Virus record (IMG/VR): IMGVR_UViG_3300031722_000058
Span: 1 to 44,791 of that record
Reading direction: 5' to 3' (one strand)
Length of the DNA: 44,791 bases
Source of the DNA: a virus
The notes below the pieces were generated by a model. That model searched no databases. It was given only the letters and a program-made list of their open reading frames with translations, and had not been told where the DNA came from. Shown here in pieces: positions 6,279-15,332 of the stretch. Made by a program: the position numbers and the translations under genes. Each line of letters starts with the position of its first letter. Positions within the stretch are counted from its first letter, which is position 1.

Positions 6279-8315
6279 ATGGCTGATATTAAACTTACAT
6301 ATTTAGATGATGTATTATCAATGGATAGAACACTTGTTCCGGACATTGATAATATGTGTCTAACAAGAGATTTTAAAGATACTAAGCGTTTCAGTCCAGT
6401 TATCTATAATAAAGATGAAATGCAACCTGATAAAGATAGTCCAAACTATCAAGCATGGTGGCATGAGCAATATCGTCGTTGTATAAAAGGATATATTGTT
6501 CCTAATGCAACAAAACGTGGTCATGATATTTGGATTCCCGGTAGAATGTATTTCTATTTGAATTTTTGGGTTATTCTTGCAAAATTGGATAATGTAAAAA
6601 GAAAGGATAAACGTCATCCTAAATTTACTTCTTTAGATTATTTCAAATTCATGTGTATAGAACTTATGTTTTTAAATGCAAAAGATTTGTTATTTCCTAA
6701 GTCAAGACAGAAAGGATTCTCTGAATATGCAGCAAGTAATATCGGTTATAATTTTATTTTTATCCCTGGTTCTCAAAACGTAATTGTTGCCGGCCAAGGA
6801 AACTATGCTGAGCATACAATGACTAATGTTGTTCGCGGACTTGATTGGCTTGGAGATAGTGAGTTTTATAAACGTAGATCACCAAACAGAAGTGACTATA
6901 TTAAGTCTTCTTATCGTGAAGAGGTAGTCAATGAAGAAACCGGAGAGAAAAGAACTCTTATGCTTGGTTTTGGTAGTGAAGTTTATTGTATTACTGCAAA
7001 AGATAATACACAAGCTGTATCAGGTCTTACTCCTTTTTGGATTCTTTATGAAGAAATTGGTAAATGGAAAAAAGATACTCTTAAGCAAACAGCAGAGTTC
7101 GTTAAACCATCTTTACTTGCTGAAGGTGATAAGACCGGTTATCAAATGTATATTGGAACTGGTGGTGATATGGATGAGTCTGTTGCTGATGTCGAAGAAA
7201 TGGCATATAATCCGGCTAAATTTGATTTGCTCGAGTTTGACAATATATGGGAAGAAGATGAAATCTCTTCAACTGGTAAAGTCGCGGCTTTTGTTCCAGC
7301 TTATGAATTTGAAATAATTGATGAAGATGGTAATAGTTTAATAGAAGAAAGTATTGTTTCTATTCAAAAAGAATTATCAAGTAAAAACTCTTCTGAACGA
7401 TACATTGCTCTTACAGCTAAACCACTTTATTTATCTCAGATGTTCATGGTAGCCACTGGTGGTTTCCTTGGAGAAACAGCTAATCAAAAATTGAATGATA
7501 GAAAACGTTATTTACTTACACACCGAGAACAACAGATTGCTTACAATGCAGAGATTAATTGGATTGATCCATTTGATTGGGGTAAAGGAGTTGAACTTGT
7601 TCCAGATGAATTAGGTCGTTTTCTTATCATACAGGCACCGGAAGTTGATGGGTATGGGAAAGTATGGAAAAATCTTTATAGTGCCGCTACGGACAGTTAT
7701 GATAAGGTAGAGAGTGAAACATCATTCTCATTAGGTAGTTGTTCAATTTGGAAAGGTGCTATTGATTCACATCATACTTTTGACCATTGGGTTGCTAGAG
7801 TAACGGAACGACCAACAGAAGATGAAGGTGGAAATTATCAGTTCTATGAGGATACAGTAAAACTCTGTTATCTATATGGCGAAAGTGAAAATCTTATTGA
7901 GTATTCAAATGTATTGATATTTGATTATTATAAACGGGCCGGTTGTGAGTTTTTATTGCAAGAACGTCCACAAATGGTAATTAGTCAATATGTACAAGAT
8001 GGTAAGGCCGCACAACGTTATGGAGTAGAACAATCATTTATCCCTCATGCTTTAAATATATGGAGAGATAAGATGAAACAAGATGATTTTGCTATTATCG
8101 ATAAGATGTATGATATACGACAAATCGAAGCTTTTGCAAAATTTAAAAAATCACCAAAATACAATTGTGATATTACTATAGCAAGTGCTTTAAATATTGC
8201 AAGTGCATTAGAGACACAAGAGTTCGCTGCTTATTCAGAAGGAGAAGAACTAGAAGAAGATACATATGGTGGTTATGTATCAGAGAATAATCAAGGAATT
8301 AAATTTGCTTCTTAA
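6279..8315 (+). CDS. terL: Terminase large subunit (TerL), ATPase-nuclease
   Basis: The 678-residue protein has the TerL two-domain layout. The ATPase half has a terminase-type Walker A, SRQKGFS (residues 142-148, preceded by FPK), and a Walker B WILYEEIG with the acidic pair E258-E259. The RNase H-like nuclease half has three spaced acidic sites: D472 in AATDSYD, D549 in LIFDYYKR and D631 in NCDITIAS. Terminases drive genome translocation into the prohead and cut the concatemer, acting at the portal vertex. The portal gene follows after 10 bp. The Walker A lacks the textbook GKT, which is common in TerL. No small terminase subunit is evident next to it. Confidence 0.94.
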   Translation: MADIKLTYLDDVLSMDRTLVPDIDNMCLTRDFKDTKRFSPVIYNKDEMQPDKDSPNYQAWWHEQYRRCIKGYIVPNATKRGHDIWIPGRMYFYLNFWVILAKLDNVKRKDKRHPKFTSLDYFKFMCIELMFLNAKDLLFPKSRQKGFSEYAASNIGYNFIFIPGSQNVIVAGQGNYAEHTMTNVVRGLDWLGDSEFYKRRSPNRSDYIKSSYREEVVNEETGEKRTLMLGFGSEVYCITAKDNTQAVSGLTPFWILYEEIGKWKKDTLKQTAEFVKPSLLAEGDKTGYQMYIGTGGDMDESVADVEEMAYNPAKFDLLEFDNIWEEDEISSTGKVAAFVPAYEFEIIDEDGNSLIEESIVSIQKELSSKNSSERYIALTAKPLYLSQMFMVATGGFLGETANQKLNDRKRYLLTHREQQIAYNAEINWIDPFDWGKGVELVPDELGRFLIIQAPEVDGYGKVWKNLYSAATDSYDKVESETSFSLGSCSIWKGAIDSHHTFDHWVARVTERPTEDEGGNYQFYEDTVKLCYLYGESENLIEYSNVLIFDYYKRAGCEFLLQERPQMVISQYVQDGKAAQRYGVEQSFIPHALNIWRDKMKQDDFAIIDKMYDIRQIEAFAKFKKSPKYNCDITIASALNIASALETQEFAAYSEGEELEEDTYGGYVSENNQGIKFAS

Positions 8316-8325
8316 AATAAATACT

Positions 8326-10848
8326 ATGTTTCCAGAAAAATTAATTAATAGTGAAAATAAAGATGATAACTATTTCAAAGAAGTAGCAAGGTATATTTTA
8401 TCATCTGGTTCTTCTGATTTCCATGATGATAATATAAAAGACAGAAAATGTTGGAATATTTATCATGGTATTATTGATAATACAAAATTTGAATACTTGA
8501 CAAAAGTTGAAGGTTTTACTTATCCGGCTAAGTTCAGAAATATAGGTAATGAGATTGTAAGAAGTAAGTTGAATATACTTGAATCTAAACAAGCACGTAG
8601 GTCGTTTAAAAGCAAAGCAATTGCTATGGATGAACGTACTCTTCAATTGAAGTATGAAAATCGCATTAAGGCTAGTCTAAATGCGAAATTGGAGATGTAT
8701 AAAGAACGTGATGCAATTGTTCAACAACAGATTCAACAAGTACAAGATAAAATGAGTGATATGCAGAAACAGTTAGAAGTCCAACCGGATAATGAACAAG
8801 CACAAACTCAGATGGAAGAACTGAAAAAGAATATGCCAATGATTCAATTAGAGATGCAGAAACTTATTCGAAATCTTTCACGTGTTTCATTAGACAATAA
8901 TGAAATGCAAAAACGTATTGATTATTTCTTATTGAATACTGATGTTGAAATAATGCAACAGGTTGCCAATGCCGCATTAAAATCTGCTATTCAAACAGAG
9001 GATTTAAAACAGCATTGGAATGTAGGGCTTCGTGAAAAAATTGTAACTGGTAAACCAACATATATTACTTATTATAATCCAAGAACAAAAGATATTGTTT
9101 TTAAACAAGTAGATGCAAATACTGCATGTTATTCTAAAGGTGGAAGTAATCGTTGGACTCAGAATAGTGAATGGTGTTTTACCAAAGAGTATATGAATAA
9201 AAGTCAGATATTTTCTGAATTTGAATTATCTAAATCAGAAGAACAAATTATCTCTGCTTATTCAATAGGTGATAGTGCTACAATAAAAAATTATGTTGGT
9301 AATACTGCATACTTTGATAACAGTGAAAACTTCAATGACCAACACAATGCTATTGAAGTATCACGTATATGGTTTTTGGCACCACGTGAAATATTTTGGA
9401 AAAAGACACCAAACAAATATCGTGAAGATGAATATTTTGTACATCTTACAACAAAAGATGCTAAACTAAAAAAAGATGAAATACGTAATCGTGTTGTCAT
9501 TTATGATATTTATCATATGGTTGTTATTGGAAATGTTATTCATATCAACATGGGTAAACAGGACAATGTTTTTAGACCAATTGATATGCCCGGACTACCT
9601 ACACTCCCACTTGTTGCAAGATCGTTCAATACAGCGTCTGAAAAACCATATTCTCTTATATGGAGAGTTCGCGAATTAATAGAACTTTATGATATTGTAA
9701 ATTATAAGAAAGAACTTACTATTGCTTTATCCGGAGTAAAAGGTATGATAATGGATAAGAGTCAGAAACCGGATAATATGACTGCCGGTAAATGGATGTA
9801 CTATCGTAAACTTGGAACTATGTGGATTGAGACAATGAAGAAAGGTCGTAAAACACCGGCTTCATATAATCAATTTCAAAACTATGATGATACGATTACT
9901 CAGAGTATTGCTTTTATTGATAATGTCCTTAATGGCATTGATTCATTAATAGGTAAACTTATTGGTATTACTGATGCTTCACTTGGTCAATTTGTTTCTT
10001 CTGATCCAGTAAGTAATGTAAACATGTCGCGAGAACAATCTTCTCTTATTACTGAAATACAGTTCTCAGAAAATGATACAGTTTTTGATAAAGCAATTGA
10101 ATTATTTCTAAACTTGAAAATACGTTATACATGGAAAGATGGTAAAGTATTAAACTTTCTTGATAAGGACCTGGAAGAAGTTCTTATTCAAATACCAAAA
10201 GGTTCATTGAATGGTTCAGATTTTAGAATCTATTCTTCCAATAATGTAAAAGAGGAATCACGTCTTGAAGATTTACGTACTGCAGCAATGCAATCATGGG
10301 GTCGCGCTGAACTTCCTTTTACTTCTGTAGTGAGTATGTTTAAGATTGATGATTTGACTGAAATGGAAAACAAACTTATTCAGATGTCAAAAGAGGCCGA
10401 AGCAATCAGACAACAAAATAATGTTGCTACCGAAACTGCCAAAGAAGAAGCTAAACAAAAAACAATGAATTTACAAGCTCAGATTGATATGCAACTTTTG
10501 AAAACAAAAGATGAATTTGATTTAGCTTCAAGAGAAATTGATAAAGCACGTTTACAACTTGATGAAAAACGTTATGAATGGGAATCAGAGTTTAAAGAAC
10601 GAGAACTTGTTGTTAAAGAGAAAACTGAAAACTTTAAAATAATGGCAAATAATGAAATTGAATCTGCCTATTTACAAGAAGAAGGACGTGCTAATAGAGT
10701 ACAAGAAATGATGAAACAGTTTGAAATTAAGATGAATGCGATACTTTCAGAAGCACAATTAAAGACTGGTGAATTACAATCAATTCGAAAGACTACTGTT
10801 GACCATGAAAAAAACATGAGGAATAAAGTAAATTTAAAAGACTCATAG
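8326..10848 (+). CDS. Portal protein (840 aa)
   Basis: It directly follows TerL and has portal-like features: N-terminal helical region, a helical insertion with coiled coil (about residues 115-190), a central mixed alpha/beta core including the segment with GKLIGITDASLGQFVSSD, and a long C-terminal coiled coil (about 685-830). The portal forms the dodecameric ring at the unique vertex through which DNA is packed and ejected. At 840 residues it is long, as expected for crAss-like phages. I start at ATG 8326 (MFPEKLIN) after the TerL stop. An in-frame ATG at 8266 would only add a translation of the TerL 3' end. It ends with tandem stops TAG-TAA. Confidence 0.88.
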   Translation: MFPEKLINSENKDDNYFKEVARYILSSGSSDFHDDNIKDRKCWNIYHGIIDNTKFEYLTKVEGFTYPAKFRNIGNEIVRSKLNILESKQARRSFKSKAIAMDERTLQLKYENRIKASLNAKLEMYKERDAIVQQQIQQVQDKMSDMQKQLEVQPDNEQAQTQMEELKKNMPMIQLEMQKLIRNLSRVSLDNNEMQKRIDYFLLNTDVEIMQQVANAALKSAIQTEDLKQHWNVGLREKIVTGKPTYITYYNPRTKDIVFKQVDANTACYSKGGSNRWTQNSEWCFTKEYMNKSQIFSEFELSKSEEQIISAYSIGDSATIKNYVGNTAYFDNSENFNDQHNAIEVSRIWFLAPREIFWKKTPNKYREDEYFVHLTTKDAKLKKDEIRNRVVIYDIYHMVVIGNVIHINMGKQDNVFRPIDMPGLPTLPLVARSFNTASEKPYSLIWRVRELIELYDIVNYKKELTIALSGVKGMIMDKSQKPDNMTAGKWMYYRKLGTMWIETMKKGRKTPASYNQFQNYDDTITQSIAFIDNVLNGIDSLIGKLIGITDASLGQFVSSDPVSNVNMSREQSSLITEIQFSENDTVFDKAIELFLNLKIRYTWKDGKVLNFLDKDLEEVLIQIPKGSLNGSDFRIYSSNNVKEESRLEDLRTAAMQSWGRAELPFTSVVSMFKIDDLTEMENKLIQMSKEAEAIRQQNNVATETAKEEAKQKTMNLQAQIDMQLLKTKDEFDLASREIDKARLQLDEKRYEWESEFKERELVVKEKTENFKIMANNEIESAYLQEEGRANRVQEMMKQFEIKMNAILSEAQLKTGELQSIRKTTVDHEKNMRNKVNLKDS

Positions 10849-10863
10849 TAATTAAATTATTCA

Positions 10864-10871
10864 TATATTTG
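10864..10871 (+). promoter_or_regulatory. Candidate Bacteroidetes -7 promoter box before the head-gene block
   Basis: TATATTTG matches the Bacteroides primary-sigma -7 consensus TAnnTTTG and lies 29 bp before the ATG at 10901, in one of the longer gaps (52 bp) of the block. I find no good TTTG-type -33 element at the usual spacing, so this is a weak candidate. Confidence 0.35.
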
Positions 10872-10879
10872 CATCATAT

Positions 10880-10891
10880 TATTAATCAAAT
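10880..10891 (+). promoter_or_regulatory. Leader motif TATTAATCAAAT (copy 1)
   Basis: The same 12-mer occurs 9 bases before the ATG of the 10901 gene and again at 12370-12381, 5 bases before the ATG of the major capsid gene. In A+T-rich DNA this may be chance, or an A-rich translation enhancer such as Bacteroidetes use in place of Shine-Dalgarno. Confidence 0.35.
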
Positions 10892-10900
10892 CAAACACTT

Positions 10901-11320
10901 ATGTTTAAAGACAGATTAGAAAAAGCGATTGAGGAAATTCAATCTAAGAACAATGGGATTAAAAGTTATCTAAGTCTTATTGAAGTATGTGATCCGGGTC
11001 AAACTGGTTTCAAGTGTAGAACAATAAATAATAGTGGTGATATTCTTCTTTGCCCTATTACAGTTCCATTTGCCGAAAAGATCATCATTGTAAATAATGA
11101 GAAACCAACTTTAGAAAGATTTAAAGGTGTTCATCCACATTTAGCTGTTGTAATGGAAAGTGGAAGTAGTCAATTTAAAGCTAGTGATATTGTTTATTAT
11201 AATCCATCAATGGCTAATGCTGCAAACCAAATCATTGTAAAAGGAGCTCTTGCTTTAGTAGTAAGTGATTCATATCTTTTAGGTGTTGATACTAACTTTA
11301 ATAATTTAATCAATGTATAA
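10901..11320 (+). CDS. Small head-region protein with GroES-like pattern (139 aa)
   Basis: I do not recognise it as a named crAss family. The C-terminal 90 residues follow a GroES-like beta-barrel pattern: a loop, then HPHLAVVMESGSS, then FKASDIVYYN where GroES has VKVGDIVIFN, then a hydrophobic strand ending SDSYLLGVD where GroES ends SESDILAIV. GroES-type proteins cap chaperonins; T4 gp31 is the phage precedent and is needed to fold that phage's capsid protein. The position between portal and scaffold/capsid genes fits an assembly role. The N-terminal 30 residues are helical and charged. The stop overlaps the next gene's start (ATGTATAA). Structural modelling would be needed to accept the fold. 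Confidence 0.6.
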   Translation: MFKDRLEKAIEEIQSKNNGIKSYLSLIEVCDPGQTGFKCRTINNSGDILLCPITVPFAEKIIIVNNEKPTLERFKGVHPHLAVVMESGSSQFKASDIVYYNPSMANAANQIIVKGALALVVSDSYLLGVDTNFNNLINV

Positions 11321-12359
11321 GCCATTATTTTTTAAAATGCAAGAAGCTACCGAAGGTCAAGATACCTCTGGTGGCTTTTCTGCTGAAGAACTTCAAAGGT
11401 TAGAAGCACCTGCTGGTACATATGATGAACCTATGAAAGTGGAAAAGACTGCCGAGGAAACAACAGAAGATACCGTAGAGACAGTTTACACTCCTTCTCC
11501 TTTGTGGGATTCATTTAAAGATTTAGAAGGCTTTAAAATGCCTGAAAAGATTACTGCCGAAACAGAGAATGATTTACTTCGTCCATTTATTGCACAGAAA
11601 TTTGGTTTAGAGAAACCGGTTCTTCATCCATTAGCACAACAGATACAAGATATGACTGCTACTAATCCTAATCTTACGATTAATGATTTAGTAACAAATG
11701 TATCAGAACAGTATGTTGATGCAAGTAAATTTACTGTTGATGAAAAAATTGCATTTGATTTAAAAACTCGTTATGGTGTTTATGATTCAGAAAAAAATCC
11801 AAGTGGTTTGACTGATGATGATATTGTACAAGAGATTGGTCGAATGACTAAAATACAAAAGCAAGATGCTGCTTTAGTAATTGATGAAAATATCAAGAAC
11901 TACAATGATAATCTTGTAAAAGAATATAAGAAAAGTCAATCTGCTACTTATGAAACTCAGTACAATCAAATGTTGGCTGAAACAAAAGGCGAATTGAATA
12001 CCCTTAAAGAAAGTCTTTCAAAAGTTGATTCTATTTATGGTATTCCTGTCAATCAAGAAACCCATAATCAGTTTTTAGCAGAATTTGAGAGAGTTGTTGT
12101 TCCAAATAAAGAAACCGGTGAACGTTTAATAGATGAAATATTGTCAGACAATATGACATTATACAAAATGTTTGTAATGGTTGCTAAGTTTGGAGAAGAA
12201 AAAGTAATAGAAACAATTACTAAGGGGCGTGAAGGTGGAAAAGAAGCATTACTTAAGTCATTAAGTATTACTCCTAATTTTGCTGGTGTTAGCGCTCGAA
12301 AGACTGGTCAATCATTAGACTTTGAGTCAGAAGTCAAATTGCTTGAACAACCAGAATAA
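11313..12359 (+). CDS. Scaffold-like head assembly protein (348 aa)
   Basis: The position immediately upstream of the major capsid gene, an acidic disordered N-terminus (residues about 10-60, many Glu/Thr/Asp), a mostly helical middle with a coiled coil (about 190-250) and no cysteine all fit a scaffolding protein, which guides shell assembly and then leaves. Sequence identity to a known scaffold is not claimed. The start at 11313 overlaps the previous stop; ATG 11337 (MQEATEGQD) is an equally plausible start, giving 340 residues, and removes the atypical hydrophobic MYKPLFFK. Confidence 0.65.
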   Translation: MYKPLFFKMQEATEGQDTSGGFSAEELQRLEAPAGTYDEPMKVEKTAEETTEDTVETVYTPSPLWDSFKDLEGFKMPEKITAETENDLLRPFIAQKFGLEKPVLHPLAQQIQDMTATNPNLTINDLVTNVSEQYVDASKFTVDEKIAFDLKTRYGVYDSEKNPSGLTDDDIVQEIGRMTKIQKQDAALVIDENIKNYNDNLVKEYKKSQSATYETQYNQMLAETKGELNTLKESLSKVDSIYGIPVNQETHNQFLAEFERVVVPNKETGERLIDEILSDNMTLYKMFVMVAKFGEEKVIETITKGREGGKEALLKSLSITPNFAGVSARKTGQSLDFESEVKLLEQPE

Positions 12360-12369
12360 TAATCAACTC

Positions 12370-12381
12370 TATTAATCAAAT
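12370..12381 (+). promoter_or_regulatory. Leader motif TATTAATCAAAT (copy 2, before the capsid gene)
   Basis: This is the second exact copy of the 12-mer found at 10880-10891. It lies in the 27-bp gap before the major capsid gene, where a strong translation signal would be expected. Confidence 0.35.
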
Positions 12382-12386
12382 TCATC

Positions 12387-13823
12387 ATGAGAATTTTACC
12401 TGGCGCACCACAAGAGTTCGCTAATCAAACTCCGACATCAAAACACATGTCACAATACTTGATTGCAAGTCCACATATGCTTGCTCAAGTAACTACTTTA
12501 TTTTCTAAAAGTTCTACTGCCTTTAGTTCGTTACTTGCCGGACGTAATATGTTTTCGGGTAAACTTGCTGATCCTTTGAATCCAAAATCAGGAAAATACA
12601 AAATCGTTGGTAACCGTAAAGTAATGTGGAACGTCAAAGGTTATCCAGACCGTAAAGCTCGCGTTATTGCTGCATTCAAATGTGATGCATTCCCTAATGA
12701 ACCGGGTCGTAATCAAACATGGATTGACTTGTATCTTGATACTAACTGGTTCTCTCCAAAAGATGTTCTTGAACTTGCCGATAATCAAACTTACGTACAC
12801 GTTTCCGACTCTACACTTCCACAAGAAATTGATGCCGGAATTTTCCATTATCGTGTAAAAATCATGACTAATGTGTCAGGTGATTTTGTAAATCCAAATT
12901 TGCTTGCAATAGGCCAAGAAGTAAGTATTTCTCATACTTCATTTGAAGAAATGTCAGAAACAGCTTACGAAAAATATACCTTTGATGAAAAGGCATATAC
13001 TCACATGACTATTCAACGTTTGAAATGGTCTATCTCTGGTACTGCTGATGAATATCGTCCTAGTGCTATTTGGATGGAACATAACGGTGTTTCTATGTGG
13101 GCTGACCATGCACAAATTCAAATGCTTGAACGTGCTGCTACATATCGTGAAAAACAATTGTTGAATGGAAAATCAACTGTTACTGCAGATGATAAAGTTC
13201 TATTAAAAACAAATGAAGGATTCGAAGTAATGGCCGGTGATGGTATTTTGAACCAAGGTGATGGTGCTTGGAGATTACCATACAATGTTATGTCGACTCG
13301 TGTCATTGATAATATCATGGAAAATATTTCTATCTATTCTTCTTCATGGGGTAAAGAGGTAGCTGTAATCTGTGGTATGCAGTTTTACAAGGGTTTCGCT
13401 AAGCTAATGAGAGATCAGGCTGGTATCGACCCTAAAACAGTTGAGATGGGTGGTAATGGAAAGAAAGGTATCAATCTTGATTACGAGTATTACGAATTTG
13501 GTGGAGTAAAAATGATCCCTACTGTAGTGCCTTGGTTTGATAGTCCAATGCGTGCAACTACCTATGGTGCTGATGGAACCCGTAATAGTTCTCATAATGC
13601 TATCTTTGTATCATTGGGAGATGTTGAAATCAATCAACCAGCAATTGAGTTATTGCAACTTGGTAAACGTGGTTGGTTAGAAGGTGAAGTAAACGGTATC
13701 AATAAAGGTGGCGACATGGCCAACTCAGTAGATGGTAAACACCACCACATCCTATGGGAAACCGGTGCAGCTTTACTTGATGTAAATGGTATTGCTGAAC
13801 TTTATCGTCCAGTAAAATATTAA
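12387..13823 (+). CDS. Major capsid protein, crAss-like HK97 fold
   Basis: The 478-residue protein has the length, position (after scaffold, before connector genes) and wording of crAss-like major capsid proteins, including N-terminal SKHMSQYLIASPHMLAQ, central YEKYTFDEKAYTHMT and C-terminal GKHHHILWETGAALLD. It would assemble as hexamers and pentamers of the icosahedral head. Codon use looks richer in G/C at third positions than neighbours by eye (many C-ending codons), as expected for the most highly expressed virion gene. The ATG is preceded by a TATTAATCAAAT segment shared with the gene at 10901. No cleavable prodomain is obvious. Confidence 0.9.
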   Translation: MRILPGAPQEFANQTPTSKHMSQYLIASPHMLAQVTTLFSKSSTAFSSLLAGRNMFSGKLADPLNPKSGKYKIVGNRKVMWNVKGYPDRKARVIAAFKCDAFPNEPGRNQTWIDLYLDTNWFSPKDVLELADNQTYVHVSDSTLPQEIDAGIFHYRVKIMTNVSGDFVNPNLLAIGQEVSISHTSFEEMSETAYEKYTFDEKAYTHMTIQRLKWSISGTADEYRPSAIWMEHNGVSMWADHAQIQMLERAATYREKQLLNGKSTVTADDKVLLKTNEGFEVMAGDGILNQGDGAWRLPYNVMSTRVIDNIMENISIYSSSWGKEVAVICGMQFYKGFAKLMRDQAGIDPKTVEMGGNGKKGINLDYEYYEFGGVKMIPTVVPWFDSPMRATTYGADGTRNSSHNAIFVSLGDVEINQPAIELLQLGKRGWLEGEVNGINKGGDMANSVDGKHHHILWETGAALLDVNGIAELYRPVKY

Positions 13824-13849
13824 TTCATTCTTTTTAAAAATTATAGATA

Positions 13850-14632
13850 ATGGCTAAGACAACCAAAGACGAAACAGGTGAAGAACGCGAAGAAATAAAA
13901 ATCTACGCGATCAATAAGAAGTATAAGGAAAAACCATTTTTAATGACTCCTATTACTGATAATGTATCAAAAAAGTTATTGACAGGGCAACAAGATTTGA
14001 GTCCAACTGAATTATTAAGACAAGAATTGATAATTAAAGAAGATGAGAATTATCCTATTGTTCATAACCAAACACTTGTTTTAATAAAGACAAACGGAAA
14101 ATATCTTCCAACAAGAGATTTAGCACTTTATAATCTTGCTCTTGAAATGCCGGAGATAGCACATAGCCGTAAAGAAGTAGTAGTAGGTAAACATTTATTC
14201 TATATTCAGAATTTCGAAGCAGAAGCAGAAAAAACTATTGTTGATTCAAGAACAAAAGCAAAAGCCGGTGCGAAAGTACTTGACTTGGCTCTTTCAGATA
14301 TGAATAATTTATTATTCTATTTTGGAGAGAATGCTACTAATCTATCAACGAAAATTGCTGAGGCCAGAGTATTTGAATTAGTTGAATCACGTCCGGGAGA
14401 AGTTCTTTCATATCTTGAAAATCTTGATGCTAATCAACAAATTGTATTCATCAAAAAACTTCTTTCAAAGAAGATGATACAACGCGCGGTTGCTAATGGA
14501 TATATCATGTATGACAAAGTAACTCTTGGTGCAGATGAAAAAGAAGCTGCTGCTTTTATTTTCGATAACAAAAACAATAATCTGTATGTCCCATTGAAAG
14601 ATATGTTGGACAAATCAGAAGGTAACAAATAG
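13850..14632 (+). CDS. Conserved-context head protein, unknown (260 aa)
   Basis: It is the first gene after the capsid gene and is placed like a conserved crAss-like virion or assembly protein, but I recognise no domain. The N-terminal 20 residues are charged (KTTKDETGEEREE). Residues 25-125 are mixed alpha/beta, and a helical region follows (about 125-215), including an Ala/Lys/Glu-rich helix near 125-145. No membrane segment or signal peptide is present. The stop is TAG, followed 4 bp later by the next ATG. Candidates are a head completion protein or an internal capsid factor; I cannot choose. Confidence 0.65.
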   Translation: MAKTTKDETGEEREEIKIYAINKKYKEKPFLMTPITDNVSKKLLTGQQDLSPTELLRQELIIKEDENYPIVHNQTLVLIKTNGKYLPTRDLALYNLALEMPEIAHSRKEVVVGKHLFYIQNFEAEAEKTIVDSRTKAKAGAKVLDLALSDMNNLLFYFGENATNLSTKIAEARVFELVESRPGEVLSYLENLDANQQIVFIKKLLSKKMIQRAVANGYIMYDKVTLGADEKEAAAFIFDNKNNNLYVPLKDMLDKSEGNK

Positions 14633-14636
14633 TATT

Positions 14637-15320
14637 ATGCCGGTATTAATTGTAGATATGTATAAAGATTTTCTGACTATTGTTAGGAAGTCACGTGTAG
14701 GCACTGTTCTACCACTTGAATTTTCAACTATTCTAAATTTAGCAACAGAAGAAGTTATTTCAAACAAGATTGATAACTTTGATACAAACAAGAAGTTTGC
14801 AATACAGCTTTTGCCTATTACTGTTGGTCCTTATTTAGTTGTTGGAGTATGGTTGGAAGAATGGGATGTTTATAGGTATAAAACATTTACAATTGATTTA
14901 CCAAAAGATTGTAGATTGATAACAAAGTTGGTAATAGAGGTTGTTCCAAATAATGAAGGTAAATGTAATCCTCTTTCATTAAATGAGCAGACTACTATTT
15001 TAAATGGCATTTATAGTAAGCCAACACCAACTAATTGTTATTACAATTTACAAAACCTTGAAGTGAATGGGGCTGTTGTAAAAAAAGTATTTATTTACGC
15101 GCCCTATTCAACAAGTGGTACTGGTTATCCAAAACTTAGGATGAATTACGTTATCAATCCTCCGGTTATATCGGAAATGGATACTACTAATTCAAGTGAA
15201 AGTATATTTGACAAAGAGGTATGTTCTGAAATCGTTACAGTTGCTTCTCGCATGTATTTAGAGGGCATACAAGATAGTCGATATCCTACTTTCAATAATG
15301 AATTAAAATTCAAACATTAA
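14637..15320 (+). CDS. Head-tail connector / adaptor candidate (227 aa)
   Basis: The N-terminal helical portion (YKDFLTIVRKSRVGTVLPLE followed by a helix with NLATEEVIS) and beta-rich remainder with GPYLVVGVWLEEWD resemble a recurring connector architecture: a short helical start that packs on the portal and a beta domain. Two further proteins of nearly equal size in this window (genes at 16353 and 19007) share this plan, which would suit stacked ring proteins of the crAss-like tail. This is inference from context and architecture. ATG 14658 (MYKDFL) is an alternative start 7 residues in. Confidence 0.55.
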   Translation: MPVLIVDMYKDFLTIVRKSRVGTVLPLEFSTILNLATEEVISNKIDNFDTNKKFAIQLLPITVGPYLVVGVWLEEWDVYRYKTFTIDLPKDCRLITKLVIEVVPNNEGKCNPLSLNEQTTILNGIYSKPTPTNCYYNLQNLEVNGAVVKKVFIYAPYSTSGTGYPKLRMNYVINPPVISEMDTTNSSESIFDKEVCSEIVTVASRMYLEGIQDSRYPTFNNELKFKH

Positions 15321-15332
15321 TAAATAAAAATC

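Noticed and set aside
6699-6722. TerL Walker A lacking GKT as a sign of inactivation
   Set aside because: Terminases commonly have a deviant Walker A, and the Walker B and all three nuclease acids are present.
8266-8325. In-frame upstream start for the portal gene
   Set aside because: The 20 extra residues only re-read the 3' end of TerL in another frame; ATG 8326 follows the TerL stop by 10 bp and gives a normal portal start.
8313-8326. Frameshift fusion of TerL and portal
   Set aside because: TerL ends in a clean TAA at its expected length and the portal has its own ATG; no slippery sequence is apparent.
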